Assembly: GCF_003589595.1 (NCBI RefSeq)
Contig: NW_020653945.1
Location: 7,318,458-7,382,457, forward strand
Source: Hyposmocoma kahamanoa
Taxonomy: Eukaryota > Arthropoda > Insecta > Lepidoptera > Cosmopterigidae
Reading direction: 5' to 3'
DNA length: 64,000 nt
In this document: piece after piece, positions 44,338-55,245 of the stretch
How the letters are laid out: every line of letters begins with the position of its first letter
Position numbering within the stretch: the stretch's first letter is position 1
The notes under the pieces: model-generated
Seen by the model: the letters and a program-made list of their open reading frames with translations, nothing else
Databases searched by the model: none
Told to the model about the DNA's origin: nothing
Translations under genes and position numbers: made by a program

Positions 44338-44575
44338 CCCAAATTGGTTCTACCGGGATCGAACCCGGAACCAAGAGCTACGGAATTTACTTCGCGGCAC
44401 TACCCAGAACACCCAGGCCAAAACCACTTTAACAAAGTTCATTTTCGAAATTGGTTCGACCGGGAGTCGAACCCGGAACATAAGACTACGAAGTTCGCTC
44501 CGCGGCAGTACCCAAAATACCTAGGCGGCTAAAAACAGTTTACAAAAAGTTCATTTCCCAAAATTGATTCTACCG
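44338..44575 (-). repeat. Tandem tRNA T-arm-like repeats, right arm
   Basis: The reverse complement of the left-arm repeat: AAATTGGTTCTACCGGGATC at 44341, AAATTGGTTCGACCGGGAGT at 44448 and a third start at 44561, a period of 107-113 bp. The T-arm stem persists in the first two. Confidence 0.9.
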
Positions 44576-45310
44576 GTAATGAAACCCGGGACTTTCTCAT
44601 CCATGCAATATTATTTGCATGTATAATCTACAAATTGCTTAAACACGAGCACAGTAGAGGCGGCAGCAAGCGGCCGCGGGAGACGTCAAGCTATGCCAGG
44701 CGCACTTTATAATGGGCATTATAATATAGAACATATTTTCTACCGAATAAAGTATATATTGCTTCTATCAAAAGAGAAAAGCCGCGCTGCATCGGCGACG
44801 GTAGGCCACTGTCGGCGGCGCAGGGCGACGCAGCGCTGCTTTTTGCTTTGCTTTCAAAGAAATATCGACTTTGTTTAGTAAATTTGAAATTCTATACTAC
44901 ATTACATCTACCACACCTTTCAAAAAAAATATACCTTATTGTTAAGAAGCTAAGTTACAGTTTGCATTGCTGGAGGCGGAACAAGTCGCCGACGCTTAGT
45001 GACTTCGCGCTGCGTCGCCGATCGTTACCTGCCGTAGGCGATGCAGCGCGGCTTTACTCTTTTGTTTTTTGTTGTTTGAAGAAATGTATTCTTTATTAAG
45101 TGGAGAATATGTTCTATGGTATATTGCATTTTATAAAATGCGCCTACCGCATCTCTCTGCAGCCCGCCGTCGGTTACTGCATCTTCGTTTTCATTTGATT
45201 GTTTAATGAAATGTTGCCTTATTTTGTTGAGAATAAAGTTTATCTTGCATTGGTCACTTGAATGCAGCCCGCGCCGCGTCGCGTAGCGTCTACGCGATAT
45301 GAATCAAGCC

Positions 45311-45536
45311 TTAGACTTCAACCTAAAAAAGTAAATATAAACATCTTTTGTTTCAGCATTGGTTGTCAAACTTAGAGTAGATTATTGGTAAAATATGTGT
45401 TAGGAAAAATATATGTATTAGTAATTTTAAGATTACTACGTACATAAAAGCGAGATTCATTTGAGCCCACAGTCAAACTGAATACTCAGTTTTGTGGGAC
45501 TACGTATTTATCTAACGGAAACTGTAATGTTTTTTT
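45311..45536. other. LINE remainder and short flank
   Basis: The first ~30 bases continue the interrupted LINE frame (R-L-Q-P-K-K on paper). The rest up to the mariner is not recognisable. Confidence 0.5.
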
Positions 45537-46811
45537 TTGTCAAGGAAAAAGTTCGTGACGTTTTTTCGTCAAATTACTTTTTCTTTTATTTTTATTATAC
45601 TTTATTAAACTAAATATATGCCATTTTGATCGATCACCTTTTGCCATTTTTCTGGTAAAATCATTATACCATCAGCGTAAAACTTCTGGGATTTCTGGGC
45701 GATAAACTGAACTAAATAATTTTCGCAGGCCTCTTTAGAAGTCATCTTTACACCATTAAGCGAGTTCTGCAGAGAGCGAAACAAATGATAGTCGGATGGG
45801 CCAAGGTCCGGGCTATATGGTGGATGCATCAGAACTGTCCAGCCAAGATCTGTAAATTTTTGCCGAGTCGTTAAAAATGTATGTGGTCTCGCATTGTCTT
45901 GATGGAAGACACCTTTTCTATTGATCAATTATGGCCGCTTTTGCTCAATTGTACACTTTAATTGCATTAGTTGTTGACAATAAAGAGTCAATCATCTGAC
46001 CTGGTTGGAGCAGCTCATAATGCACGATACCTTTCCAATCCCACCAAACACAAAGCATTATCTTGCGTGGCGTCAATCCACGCTTGGACGCCGTTTGTGC
46101 AGCTTCATTCATCTTGGACCACGATCTTTTTCTCCAATTATTATTGTATGTGATCCATCGCCCGATTTTTCATCGCCCATTATTAATTTCTTCAAAAATG
46201 GCTCGATTTCATTTCGTTTGAGCAGCGATTCGCACATGTTAATTAGGTCCATTAAATTTTTCACTGACAACTCATGAGGTACCCAAATATCGAGTTTCTT
46301 TTTGTACACAGCCTTATGTAAATGGTTTAAAACTGTTTTTTGATCAATGTTTAGTTTAGTTCTACAGCGATGTCATAAGACGAAATGTGCCGGTTTTCCT
46401 GAATTTTTTTAAGAATTTCTCAACTTTTTCAACGGTTCGTCGACCAGAATGGCCGCGTCCTTAACATTGAAATTTCCAGAGCGAAAACGAGCAAACCATT
46501 TGCTTGCTGCTGATTTTGATACAGCATCTTCACCATAAACACCATAATTTTTTTACAAGCCTGCGAAGCGTTATCGCCTTGATGAAAGTGATATTGTAAA
46601 ATATATCGGATTTTTTCACAATGTTGGCTCATTTTTAAAACGCGATTACTTTCGCGCCGAATTGAGAAATGTCTTTTTTTTTAGTAATCTATGGTCTCTT
46701 ACTTTTTAATTAAATGCTCGATAACATGGCTTGATAGGATCAGTGTTAATAAATTTATGCGACTCTAAAGTCAACTATTGGAAAAAGCGACACAAACTTT
46801 TTCCTTCACCT
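45537..46811 (-). mobile_element. mariner transposon, inactive
   Basis: The inverted ends match: left GTCAAGGAAAAAGTTCGTGA (from 45539) and right, in reverse complement, GGTGAAGGAAAAAGTTTGTG, with further similarity GTCGC/GACGTTTTTTC. The length of ~1.27 kb fits mariner. The right flank after the end is TTA-containing; the left TA is blurred by a poly(T) run. Confidence 0.88.
45605..46632 (-). pseudogene. mariner transposase (Tc1/mariner, DD34D), broken
   Basis: DDE transposase for cut-and-paste movement. The start is at 46632 with K-I-R-Y-I-L-Q-Y-H-F-H-Q-G-D-N-A-S-Q-A, the N-terminal helix-turn-helix region. W-V-P-H-E-L is near 46280. The first catalytic Asp is in M-G-D-E-K (46172-46174), the second in H-Q-D-N-A (45896-45898), and the third in P-S-D-Y-H-L-F (45791-45793). 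Exactly 34 residues separate the last two, the DD34D signature. Right after G-D-E-K an 8-base insertion, TCGCCCGA on the plus strand, shifts the frame; a neighbouring CATCGCCC suggests a local duplication. Other frame changes exist upstream (46310-46430). The length is near that of intact family members (about 345 residues), so little was deleted. Confidence 0.93.
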
Positions 46812-47373
46812 TATTATTTTAAATAAAAAACATGAAAGGCTAAAGATGTTTTGATAAATATACCTACACATAATATGTATAAACGATACCTACACATAGT
46901 ATTTCACTACCTTTTATTCTGAAATCTTTGAAATGTATTTCGTAACATATTTGTAAAGTAATAAGCACACTTTAGGAAATGTCCTCGTTCAACTTCACTA
47001 GATTTTTTTACATGGTGAGTTGTAAAGTAAAAATCTAAAAAAGGAATGCGACGTGACTATACTAAATCTATGGACCTAGTTTTATAATGTAGAGTTTTCA
47101 ATATATTTTTAAACTTTTTTTTTAATATGTTGTAAGGTGAAGTTATACATGTTTGTCAATTACAATAAAACATTCAAGAGTGTTTGTTCCCACGCCCACA
47201 AAAGTTTCTGAAGTACTAGAAGCACTTTAAAATATCAGCTCAATTGGCCCAGTTGTTGCAATAAATATGTACACAGCCCAAAAGGTTGTTCACTGCAATA
47301 TCTGGTTTGCAGTGTTTTATATTAAAAAAAACTGTTTACAGAAGTACGTACTAGCTTTAAAAATGGGATAAGC
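46812..47373. other. AT-rich non-coding DNA
   Basis: No feature recognised. Confidence 0.4.
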
Positions 47374-47660
47374 CCATTGACTTACAAATAAACGGACGAC
47401 GGGTCTAATACACAAACCACGAAAAAAATGTCCCAAGTCAACCTATTTAAACGTAGTGCATGTAAAGGAATATGAAAAAGTTAAAACGTTGAATTTAAAT
47501 TGTAATGTCATCGCACTACTGTCTAATTTTGCTTGCTTCGCTGTCAGTCGAACAAACGAAGACTAAAGCGTGAATGACGCTCTGTATACGATTTTAACGC
47601 CCTATAAGTTCGGACACTTTTTAGCGCGGACCCGACGTCCATATAATTGTAAGTCAATGG
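47374..47660. mobile_element. MITE-like element, ~31-bp inverted ends
   Basis: The left end CCATTGACTTACAAATAAAC, GGACGACGGGTC and the right end (reverse complement) CCATTGACTTACAATTATAT, GGACGTCGGGTC differ at a few positions. Flanks ATAAGC and ATAAAC are a candidate 6-bp target duplication. Isolated ends of this type occur at 17251-17292 and 53149-53172. Confidence 0.85.
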
Positions 47661-50039
47661 ATAAACCATACTTTAACAGCAAACACGATCTTTTTGCTTA
47701 TATTTAGTATTATAAAAAAATATCTAACATCCGGTGAATTCAAAATTTCGCTAAGAGTATAATATGTTTCTGATGCTTGAAATGAAAATGTTTTTAATTG
47801 ACGCCGAGAACAAACACTATACTGTAATATACCCTTCCGAATGTGTTGGGTTTTCAAACGAAAACGAATGACTTAATTTGCTCGGATTTCATTTTATACA
47901 CATTTAATTAAATACTGTTTATAAATTAATTATCTACGGAAGCCGCAAGAGAGTACAATTTTAAAAGATAATTGGGTACCGGTTTTTAGATGGAATCCGT
48001 TCTACCATTAGCTTAGGAATACAAGTAAGACACGTTTTTTCCACGCGATGTTTTTTCGAATATATTTTTTTTCTACCTAAAATTTGTATCTGGAACATTC
48101 TGTTTTGAGTTTCAATATAATAACTTCAATTTCACATGCCCTTGGAGTGTTTTTGTTGTCACGCCTGTCTCGCGTCTTTCATAAAGTTTCCCTGGCAAGC
48201 CGACGAATTCGTGCGACTATATCGGTATACAACTAATGCTTATTATATTTTCGCTAGATATGCGATGTCGGGGATTGTGAATGAAAGGTCTCAGAAGGTG
48301 TTTCAGAAGCTGCCTTATTCAGTATTACGCGATTCGTCGTGATTCGTCGTAAATATGGTCCAAAAGTGTCGTAAATACTTAATCATGTTAAATTGGAATT
48401 CCGGCACTATTCTTAAGGCGTAATGGTATCATGGTATCATAGTTGGTTGGCGTAGGCTTTCAAGCGTCTGAGGTAGACGTGGAGAAATTCGTTACACGAT
48501 ATTTAAACATTTGCCTTTTAGAAATGAAATACATATTTTCTAACTGTAAAATAAGCTCATAGTCCCCCGACGCATTTATTATGGAACATAGGAGAAAAAA
48601 ATAATTGAAATGTTTGTGCCTAACAATCGCATGAATAGATTTTTCCGTAAATGAATGTAGTATGTAGTATGAAAATTTTGCAGAATTTTGTGATTTTGAA
48701 GTTTAGTCAATCGTATTTCGGGCCCCATAGAGTTCACTACCGGTACCTTCTGTTTTCATTATCAACAAAAAAAGGTTAAATTCGTATTTTTTAAATGTCG
48801 AAAAACCTATTTTCCGTGTAGGCGAAATACGTCTAAACCACCTTAATTTGTTTTCGTTGTTGTAAATATGCGAGAATGTCTTATGAAATAACATGTCGCT
48901 TAAATTTGCTTAAATTTTGTTTTCTTAAATAAACCAATGTTTCGGGTTCTCTACAGGTCCCATGACTGACTAAGATGGTATTAGCCGTCAAGCAGTTACG
49001 TCTAATATTGAAAAATGTTTAACCACCCTATTCTGTTCAGTTATAATAATAATAATAATAAATTTATTTACCATAATAATAACACATGTACAGTGTACAG
49101 TAAGTAAGTAAGTATCAAAGAATCTTTACATATGACCGCTGGTATTTAAAAAAGGAAAACCTGTGCTATAGCCAACCGTGCAATGCCATAGTAAAACATA
49201 CAATTATCGTTATTTTATTGAAAAATTATGCAAAAATTATTTACACCAATGCAATAGCATAATAAGAAAAAATAATAATTGGTGGAGGCAGCAAATGAGT
49301 AAAATTAAATTAATCTAACCTTATACAAAAATAATTCATTCTAACAAGCTTATTTTTAATTTACCAAAAATACATATCCCAATTTTTACTACTTACCATC
49401 TACATACCTACATGATGATGATTTATACATATATTTGTAAAATATTTTACCAATATTATTTATAAGGCATAACACGCAACTGTGTTTTTTAAAAGACATA
49501 CAAAAACTGCAATCATATGGCCATGATTGTAGTTGAGTATTTACTCACGTTAAACTGTCTCTGAAATCTATCAGAATGATAGTAAAGTAACCATTTATTG
49601 TACTTGCTAAGCATCGAATCCACTTTGAACATGTTCACATACATAATGCTACAATAGCTACAAAGTGCGGAACGAAACTGTCACAGAATACACGTGTAAG
49701 ATATATTTACTACACTCAAGGTAATTCGCGCCCGACGTTGAATTAATTGTTGTTTACTTTTTGTAAAATATCCAAAATTTTAAACCTTCTTTGATGTCTT
49801 CGGTCAACTCGTTTATTCATGGACTATTCTAAAATTTTATAACAAGTTGTCACCGAAATTCGATCTTCAAACATTCTCTTTGATGTGTTATAAGTTGCTG
49901 CATAATTTTTTAATTAAATTTAAGAAACAATATTTTTTTAGCCCGAAGAAAGAATTATTATTATTATAAGAATTATTAATATTATTATTCTCTAGTAAAA
50001 TGTAAATATACTTATTTACTTATAACTCTTTTGAAGCCA
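47661..50039. other. Mostly unique non-coding DNA
   Basis: It contains a decayed P copy (minus, 48905-49015: CCAATGTTTCGGGTTC, TACAGGTCCCATGACTG) and an ATA microsatellite at 49041-49060. Open frames under 70 codons have no domain. Confidence 0.4.
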
Positions 50040-50220
50040 AGTAACGGGACGAACGCCTGGTGGTAAGCGACTCGCTGTCAGATAATAAATATCTGATCGG
50101 ATATGAGGAGCACCGCTACTGCGCCCGTCACCCCGAGACATAAGTTGACAAGTCCCATGTGCCAGTAATTTCATGAGCACCCTTATTCTTCAAAACCGAA
50201 ACGCAGTAATGGATATGAAC
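50040..50220 (-). mobile_element. SINE family A copy
   Basis: Antisense A from CCAAGTAACGGGACGAACGC, with an internal deletion, through GCGCCCGTCACCCCGAGACA to CTTCAAAACCGAAACGCAGT. Confidence 0.88.
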
Positions 50221-50789
50221 TAATTAAGCACTTTTGGGCTTGTTGTCACTCGCTCCATCAGTAGTTTACAGTCAACCTAAAATGCTATTTCTGAACGCAT
50301 CTTGTGATGTGCAGGCTGGTGGTGGAGTGACAACATGGCGAAAGGAATTTTTGAACAAGATATTTTGGTTGAGCGGACGAAGGAGCATTGGGTGAATTTC
50401 ACTTTCCGAATTTCAATTGCACTTTTTGAGTGATTTTTGTAAAACCCTTTTTTCTTTTGGTTTTAAGGTCTTAAAAGTGCAAATAAGTTCAAGCAATGTC
50501 AATAATTATAAAATCACACAACAAAAAAAAAACGATATTTTAGGTCACACGAATGAGATTGCAGTAACACGAATGACTTTCTCATAAACATAAATGAAAA
50601 AGACGGCACAGTAATGAGAAATTATTATTACAACACACATTTTATCGTTCACAAAAGAACATTTAACGTCATTTATAACTTCTTGTATCAAAATCCTTCT
50701 CATCCGTGTAAGACCATCTATCTATCTATAAGTAATTAATAAATAAATCTAGACAATTATTTATTTTACTATTTTGTTAATGTCGTATA
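50221..50789. other. Non-coding DNA, no feature seen
   Basis: AT-rich; nothing recognised. Confidence 0.4.
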
Positions 50790-50975
50790 AACTTTGTTGT
50801 ACATCAATATATCATCATCACCACAATCAATATCATCACCATGATCACCATTCTCATCAGCATCATTACCATTCACATCATCATCATAATCATCGTCATC
50901 ATCACTACAATCATCATCGTCATCATCACCACCATCATCATCGCCACCACCGTCAACACCACTATCACCATCTAA
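50790..50975. repeat. Imperfect CAT/CAC trinucleotide repeat
   Basis: Long run of CATCATCAC-type units. The histidine-rich frame over it is an artefact. Confidence 0.95.
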
Positions 50976-52359
50976 TTGTTATATTTCAAGTAAATGTTCG
51001 GCTTAAAGTAACTATTTGACTTAAAAGTAGACAAGAATGAGAGCGACAATAATTATATTTGGATACATTTTTAATTGTCAAGTGTGTAAAATATGCTGAA
51101 CCGTTATAAAAGTGCATGGATTTTAATGTTCCTTTTGTCTGATTGCTGTACAATGAAGTTTATAAAACTATTACTTAATACTTATTTGGACAGATTGCTT
51201 TACATGAATGAGAACAATTTGGTCACTAGCGCTGAAATTGGTATTTAAGTCGACTTTTTGCTAAAACGGAGAAGCACAGGTTACTTCACTGTGTACACTC
51301 CAATCCAACAGGAGCCCCTTTTCACGTGTGCGAAGGATGAAGGTGATGCGGTATGAACTTTTGTTATTAGGAGGCTTTTAGTTGAAGTGGCACTAATGAT
51401 AAGAAAAATTGAAACACATTTTGTATTCCCAAGAAAACATGTTTGTTTATAATAAATTGGAAAGTTACGATATGTATTCGTCGTGAAAGTTATTAGAGTT
51501 TTTAGAGTTATTAGAGTGGAAATATTGCGATTTTCACGAGTGTTTAATTTTTTTTCTTCTTTTCTTAAAATTAGGGCGACGTGGAACCGGTTCCCATGAA
51601 TGAGAAATTGCCCACTTTTTAATTTTTATATACTATGACGTAGTGAAGTAGTCTTTTTATGTATAACACAAACTAAGTAAGCAAGCAATCACATTAAATA
51701 AATAATGCTTAGCAATAACATAAAAATTATTGAAAGGATCACATTTTTGGAGGTTATCTGAAAACGACCCCACTGCTTTCTTAAAGGGAGTGCTAATTAA
51801 TTTATTGTTCAATAAATATATGTAGTTTAAGCATGTGTAATTTATAACGTATGTATCATGGAATGCCCGTTCTACCAGTAGAATTACGGGTAATGGTACT
51901 TACTCGTAGTCCTACTGGTAAAACCATGAGCTAAAAAGATTGCCGTTGGTACAACCAGTAGAACTACACAGTAGAGCCACGAGCAAAGAAGGGATGATAG
52001 AGGTGTCAATAAATAGATATTGTTTGTGACAAGCGATTTCTTACAGGTTCATAAATATTTTGTGTAAAAACTTGTGATTAAAGTCGAGAGTAAACACAGG
52101 GAAGACAGGATACTATATAAATACGATATGTTGTTTTATCGAAGATATAAATAACGCTAGGGTTACATTACTAGGTTTTGAAGGGAAAGCAGGATAGAAT
52201 AACAAATGGTTTTTATTTTAATAAATACCTGGAAGGTGTTGAGAAGTTTCATAGGTAAGTCTAAAACTTAGATAGTAATTCATAACGTTCTGAAGTTATA
52301 GAGTTGTACAGTCACTCATGCAATTTTCGACAAATACGCGTACATAACCCCTATCACGA
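50976..52359. other. Non-coding DNA
   Basis: A cluster of short mirrored words (CTACCAGTAGAA, CTACTGGTA, AACCAGTAGAACTAC) sits at 51872-51975. Otherwise nothing recognised. Confidence 0.4.
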
Positions 52360-52485
52360 TTGTTGAGTGGAGACCACGGCTCGGCGAACGCAGTGTAGAA
52401 CGCCGTCTGGCCAGATGGAATGACGATCCGCGAAGGGCTACAGGCAACAGATGGATGCAACAATGCGGACAGGGCGAAATGGCTA

Positions 52486-52928
52486 TTTATTTCTTTTTTT
52501 ATGATACCAAGAGACGGGACGAACAAGTTGTGCGCCTGGTGGTAAGCGACACGCTTAGCCATAACAGTTGCAGTGCCACTCAAAGCCACTCATGTTCAGG
52601 CCACATAGAAGCGGCCGCAGAATCGTATCAGTGTGACAGGGTTCATATAAACTCGTACTTTATAAAGATTTCCGCGCCCGGAACGCCTCCGCGGCCGCCT
52701 CTGTGTTGCCAAAGCATTAAATCGCAAATATCTGAGGGGTATTGCCACAGCGCCAGTCGTCGCCCTGAGACATACGTGGATAAGGCTCATGTGCCTGTAA
52801 TTTCACGAGTACCCTTATCCTTCAAAACCGGAACGCAGTAATGTTCGCATTACTGCTTGGCGGCAGAAAAAGGTACGGTTGCAGTACTTCCCCGGACGAA
52901 CTTTCACAAGGAGCTCTACTGCTTCTAA
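52486..52928 (-). mobile_element. SINE family A copy inside a LINE, carrying a MITE
   Basis: Antisense A from TTTTTTTATGATACCAAGAG to AGCTCTACTGCTTCTAAAA. The core is interrupted at the AGAGC word by the 124-bp element at 52587-52710. Confidence 0.9.
52587..52710. mobile_element. Small MITE, 22-bp GC-rich inverted ends
   Basis: GGCCACATAGAAGCGGCCGC at 52599 and, at the other end, reverse complement GGCAACACAGAGGCGGCCGC, with 3-4 differences. AAAGC stands on both sides (52582-52586 and 52711-52715) as a candidate 5-bp target duplication. The 12 bases before the left arm are unpaired. Confidence 0.78.
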
Positions 52929-52990
52929 AACATTCAGAGGCGTCTATGCCCAGCAGTGGACTGCGGTAGACTGATGATGATGATGATGAA

Positions 52991-53694
52991 CACGATTTTA
53001 ACTAAGAATTTTAAGTACCAAGTACTTACGAAAATAGTGAAAAGCTTACACATTTTTATAAAAAGCAGCTACTCGTACTTTCAACAATATTACTTTTAGT
53101 TTTTAATGTGGATCATGAGAAAACTTAGGAAAATATCTGTGTAAAAAGCATTGACTTACAATTATAGTAAAAAGCGTTTAATATTATTTTTAATCTTATA
53201 AAATTTTGTTATGTTTCGTTTATAATATCCATTGGTTTATAATATATATTCATAATTATCCAATATAAAGTGACTAAGGGGCGTCAGATATCAAAATAAC
53301 CAAATACTAGATTGATGAATTACAGTTCTTTTCCGCTTCGCTGTGATTACATTAAAGGCCCAATAAACCATTGATTGTAAACAAAAACATATCAAGAAAA
53401 ACAGAGATTTCATTATGTGTTTTTGTTGATGTGTTAACATAATGTAGTGTACCTTCGATTAGTTTTCTAATCTGGCTAGTGCATCGCATGTGCGTCAGAG
53501 ACCAGAAATGAGAACTGGGTCAACAATATTTATCATTTTGGCGGCTAACAGCATCCAATTGCCGCCTACTAACTCGCGGCGTTACGTGCCTTACCTTACG
53601 TGCCGTTGTCGTGGTACTCAGTATTTCATGTTTACAAACTACTTTGCCTTATTAATGGATTAATGGTGTATGTTGTTGAGGACATGTCGTAAAC
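52991..53694. other. Non-coding DNA
   Basis: Includes a lone end (GCATTGACTTACAATTATAG, 53149) of the 47374-47660 family. No coding signal. Confidence 0.4.
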
Positions 53695-53708
53695 ATATGT
53701 ATATATAT

Positions 53709-53761
<53 letters not shown>

Positions 53762-53763
53762 AC
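53695..53763. repeat. TA and TG microsatellite
   Basis: A long TA run flanked by TACTATATA and TGTGTGTG. Confidence 0.95.
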
Positions 53764-53876
53764 TATATAACTAGCTACCTAGGTACATAAACAATATTTA
53801 AAAAGTAATTACAACATTTGAAAATGGAACTCTTTGGTTGTAGAATACAGTTTGAACTCGTGAAAATTTTCGTAGT

Positions 53877-54906
53877 ATGATTTTCTACGACTTTAAGTGT
53901 AATGTAACAACTCAGCGGAGCTTCGTTCGGCTTCAAACTGCTTTTGGCGATGAAGCACCATACAAGACGACTATTTATGGCTGGTTTGTAGAATTCAAAT
54001 GCGATCATGTGAAAATCAGTGACGAATTTCGTGCACAGCTGTGAACAACAAAAACATCGATTCTGTGCGCCGCATGATCAAAACATACAGGCATGTGACA
54101 TACCATGAGATTCGGGCATCGTTAGGCATAGGCGTGAGTCAAATACAATCTATAATACTACACAAACATTTGGGTATCAAAAAGCTCTGCTCTCGGTGAA
54201 TACCACACAATTTGACTGAGGCTCAAAAAAACGGATCGCGTCACTTGGTGTAATGCCATACTTACCAGATTCAACGAAGGGGCATCAAATTTGGTGTGGG
54301 ACGTAGTAATAGGTGACGAAACATGGATTTATAGTTACGATCCATCCACGAAAACAAAGCAGCAATCGAGCGTATAAGTCTTTCGAGATGAGCCGAAACC
54401 AACCAAAGTGGCGCGCGTGCAAAGCGGCTCTAAGCGGATGATTGCTTCATTTTTTAATAAAACTGGACACGTGGCTACTGTTGCTTTAGAGAATCGTTGT
54501 ACCGAGAATAGTGATTGGTAAACGACCATTTGTTTGCCGGAAGTTATTGACAAACTCCGTAGAAATAATCGTAAACGCCGTATCATCTTGCACCGAGATA
54601 ATGCCAGTTCTCACACGGCCAGACAGATAAATTAATTTTTGAAGGTGAACAACGATGACCTTATGAACCATCCCGCGTACAGTTCCGTTCTGGCATCTTG
54701 TGACTTTTATTTATTTCCAAAAATTAAGAACAAGTTACGCGGTCAACTATTTTCATCATCGGAAGAGGCTATCGAAGAGTACAACAGTACAAGAGAATAA
54801 TGTTTCAGAGATTGTCACGGTGGAGTGGCATAAATATTTTGAAAATTGATTCATTCGTATGAAAAAGTTCATTAACGCTGACGGAGAATATTTTGAGAAA
54901 CAATAA
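53877..54906 (+). pseudogene. mariner transposase (DD34D), broken, second lineage
   Basis: DDE transposase of a different mariner lineage from 45605-46632. The start was chosen at 53877 (F-R-S-M-I-F-Y-D-F-K-C-N-V), a little inside the usual N terminus. There is a stop at 54042-54044 with a frame change just after it. V-T-Y-H-E-I-R-A-S-L-G follows from 54097 and a stop comes after C-S-R. The first catalytic Asp is in I-G-D-E-T-W (54315-54317), the second in H-R-D-N-A-S-S-H-T (54597-54599), and the third in C-D-F-Y-L-F-P (54702-54704). Thirty-four residues lie between the last two, one of them now a stop. The end G-E-Y-F-E-K-Q stops at 54904-54906, matching family members. Terminal inverted repeats were not identified. 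It resembles the mariner type often labelled SETMAR-like in insect annotations. Confidence 0.92.
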
Positions 54907-54944
54907 ATTCATTTCTGACCATTTATAGTATTTTTTTCTTACGT

Positions 54945-55209
54945 AATAGCACTAGAGCTACTTGTGAAAGAATTCATCCAGTGAAGTACCGCCACCTTAC
55001 TTATTTCTGCCGCCAAACAGTAATGTGGTGGTGAAATTAAAGGCACATGGGACTTGTCAACATATGTCTCAGGGTGACAGTCGCAGTGGCAGTGCCCCTC
55101 CGGTCTTTGTGGCTTAAAGCTCTGAGTGGCACTGCAACTGTTATGAACAGGCGTGTCGTTTACCACCAGGCCCACAACTCGTTCGTCCCGTCACTTGATA
55201 TTATAAAAA
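54945..55209 (+). mobile_element. SINE family A copy
   Basis: From AATAGCACTAGAGCTACTTG to CACTTGATATTATAAAAAAA, with a 50-base deletion around AATGTGGTGGTGAAATT. Confidence 0.92.
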
Positions 55210-55245
55210 AACAAATAAGCCTAAACTAAGTTGAAATTCTTATTA

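Larger units (their letters stand above)
42017..45310. mobile_element. Giant foldback DNA element, 3.3 kb
   Basis: It begins GGCTTGATTCATATCGCG and ends CGCGATATGAATCAAGCC, perfect inverted termini that continue GTAGACGCTACGCGACGCG. The two arms (42017 to about 43440, and about 44283 to 45310) are homologous in inverted orientation almost throughout, with units gained or lost. A spacer of about 0.8 kb separates them. The right flank is TTA and the left flank is TTG, consistent with a 3-bp TTA target duplication with one change, as in PIF/Harbinger-like elements. No transposase is encoded, so it would be non-autonomous. The class rests on termini and flank size only. Confidence 0.8.
52360..52990 (+). 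pseudogene. LINE C-terminal relic split by a SINE
   Basis: The left part (52360-52480) reads R-P-R-L-G-E-R-S-V-E-R-R-L-A-R-W-N-D-D-P-R-R-A-T-G-N-R-W-M-Q. It matches the G-R-R-x-x-x-R-P-x-x-R-W-x-D-D...A-G-x-R-W pattern of RTE-like ORF2 tails, also seen at 28165-28302. The right part (52934-52990) has GTCTATGCCCAGCAGTGGAC followed by GATGATGATGATGATGA, the matching 3' end. A family A SINE in antisense occupies 52486-52928 between them. Confidence 0.82.

Noticed and set aside
43019..44532. Open frames encoding repeated W-F-Y-R-E-S-x-P-E-P-R-A-T-E peptides on both strands
   Set aside because: They are translations of the 107-bp tandem repeat in both arms. Frames break between units and there is no conserved start or domain.
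50774..51019. Histidine-rich 81-codon frame
   Set aside because: It is a CAT/CAC microsatellite read in frame.
52455..52841. 128-codon frame as a gene
   Set aside because: It spans a LINE scrap, a SINE and a MITE in succession.
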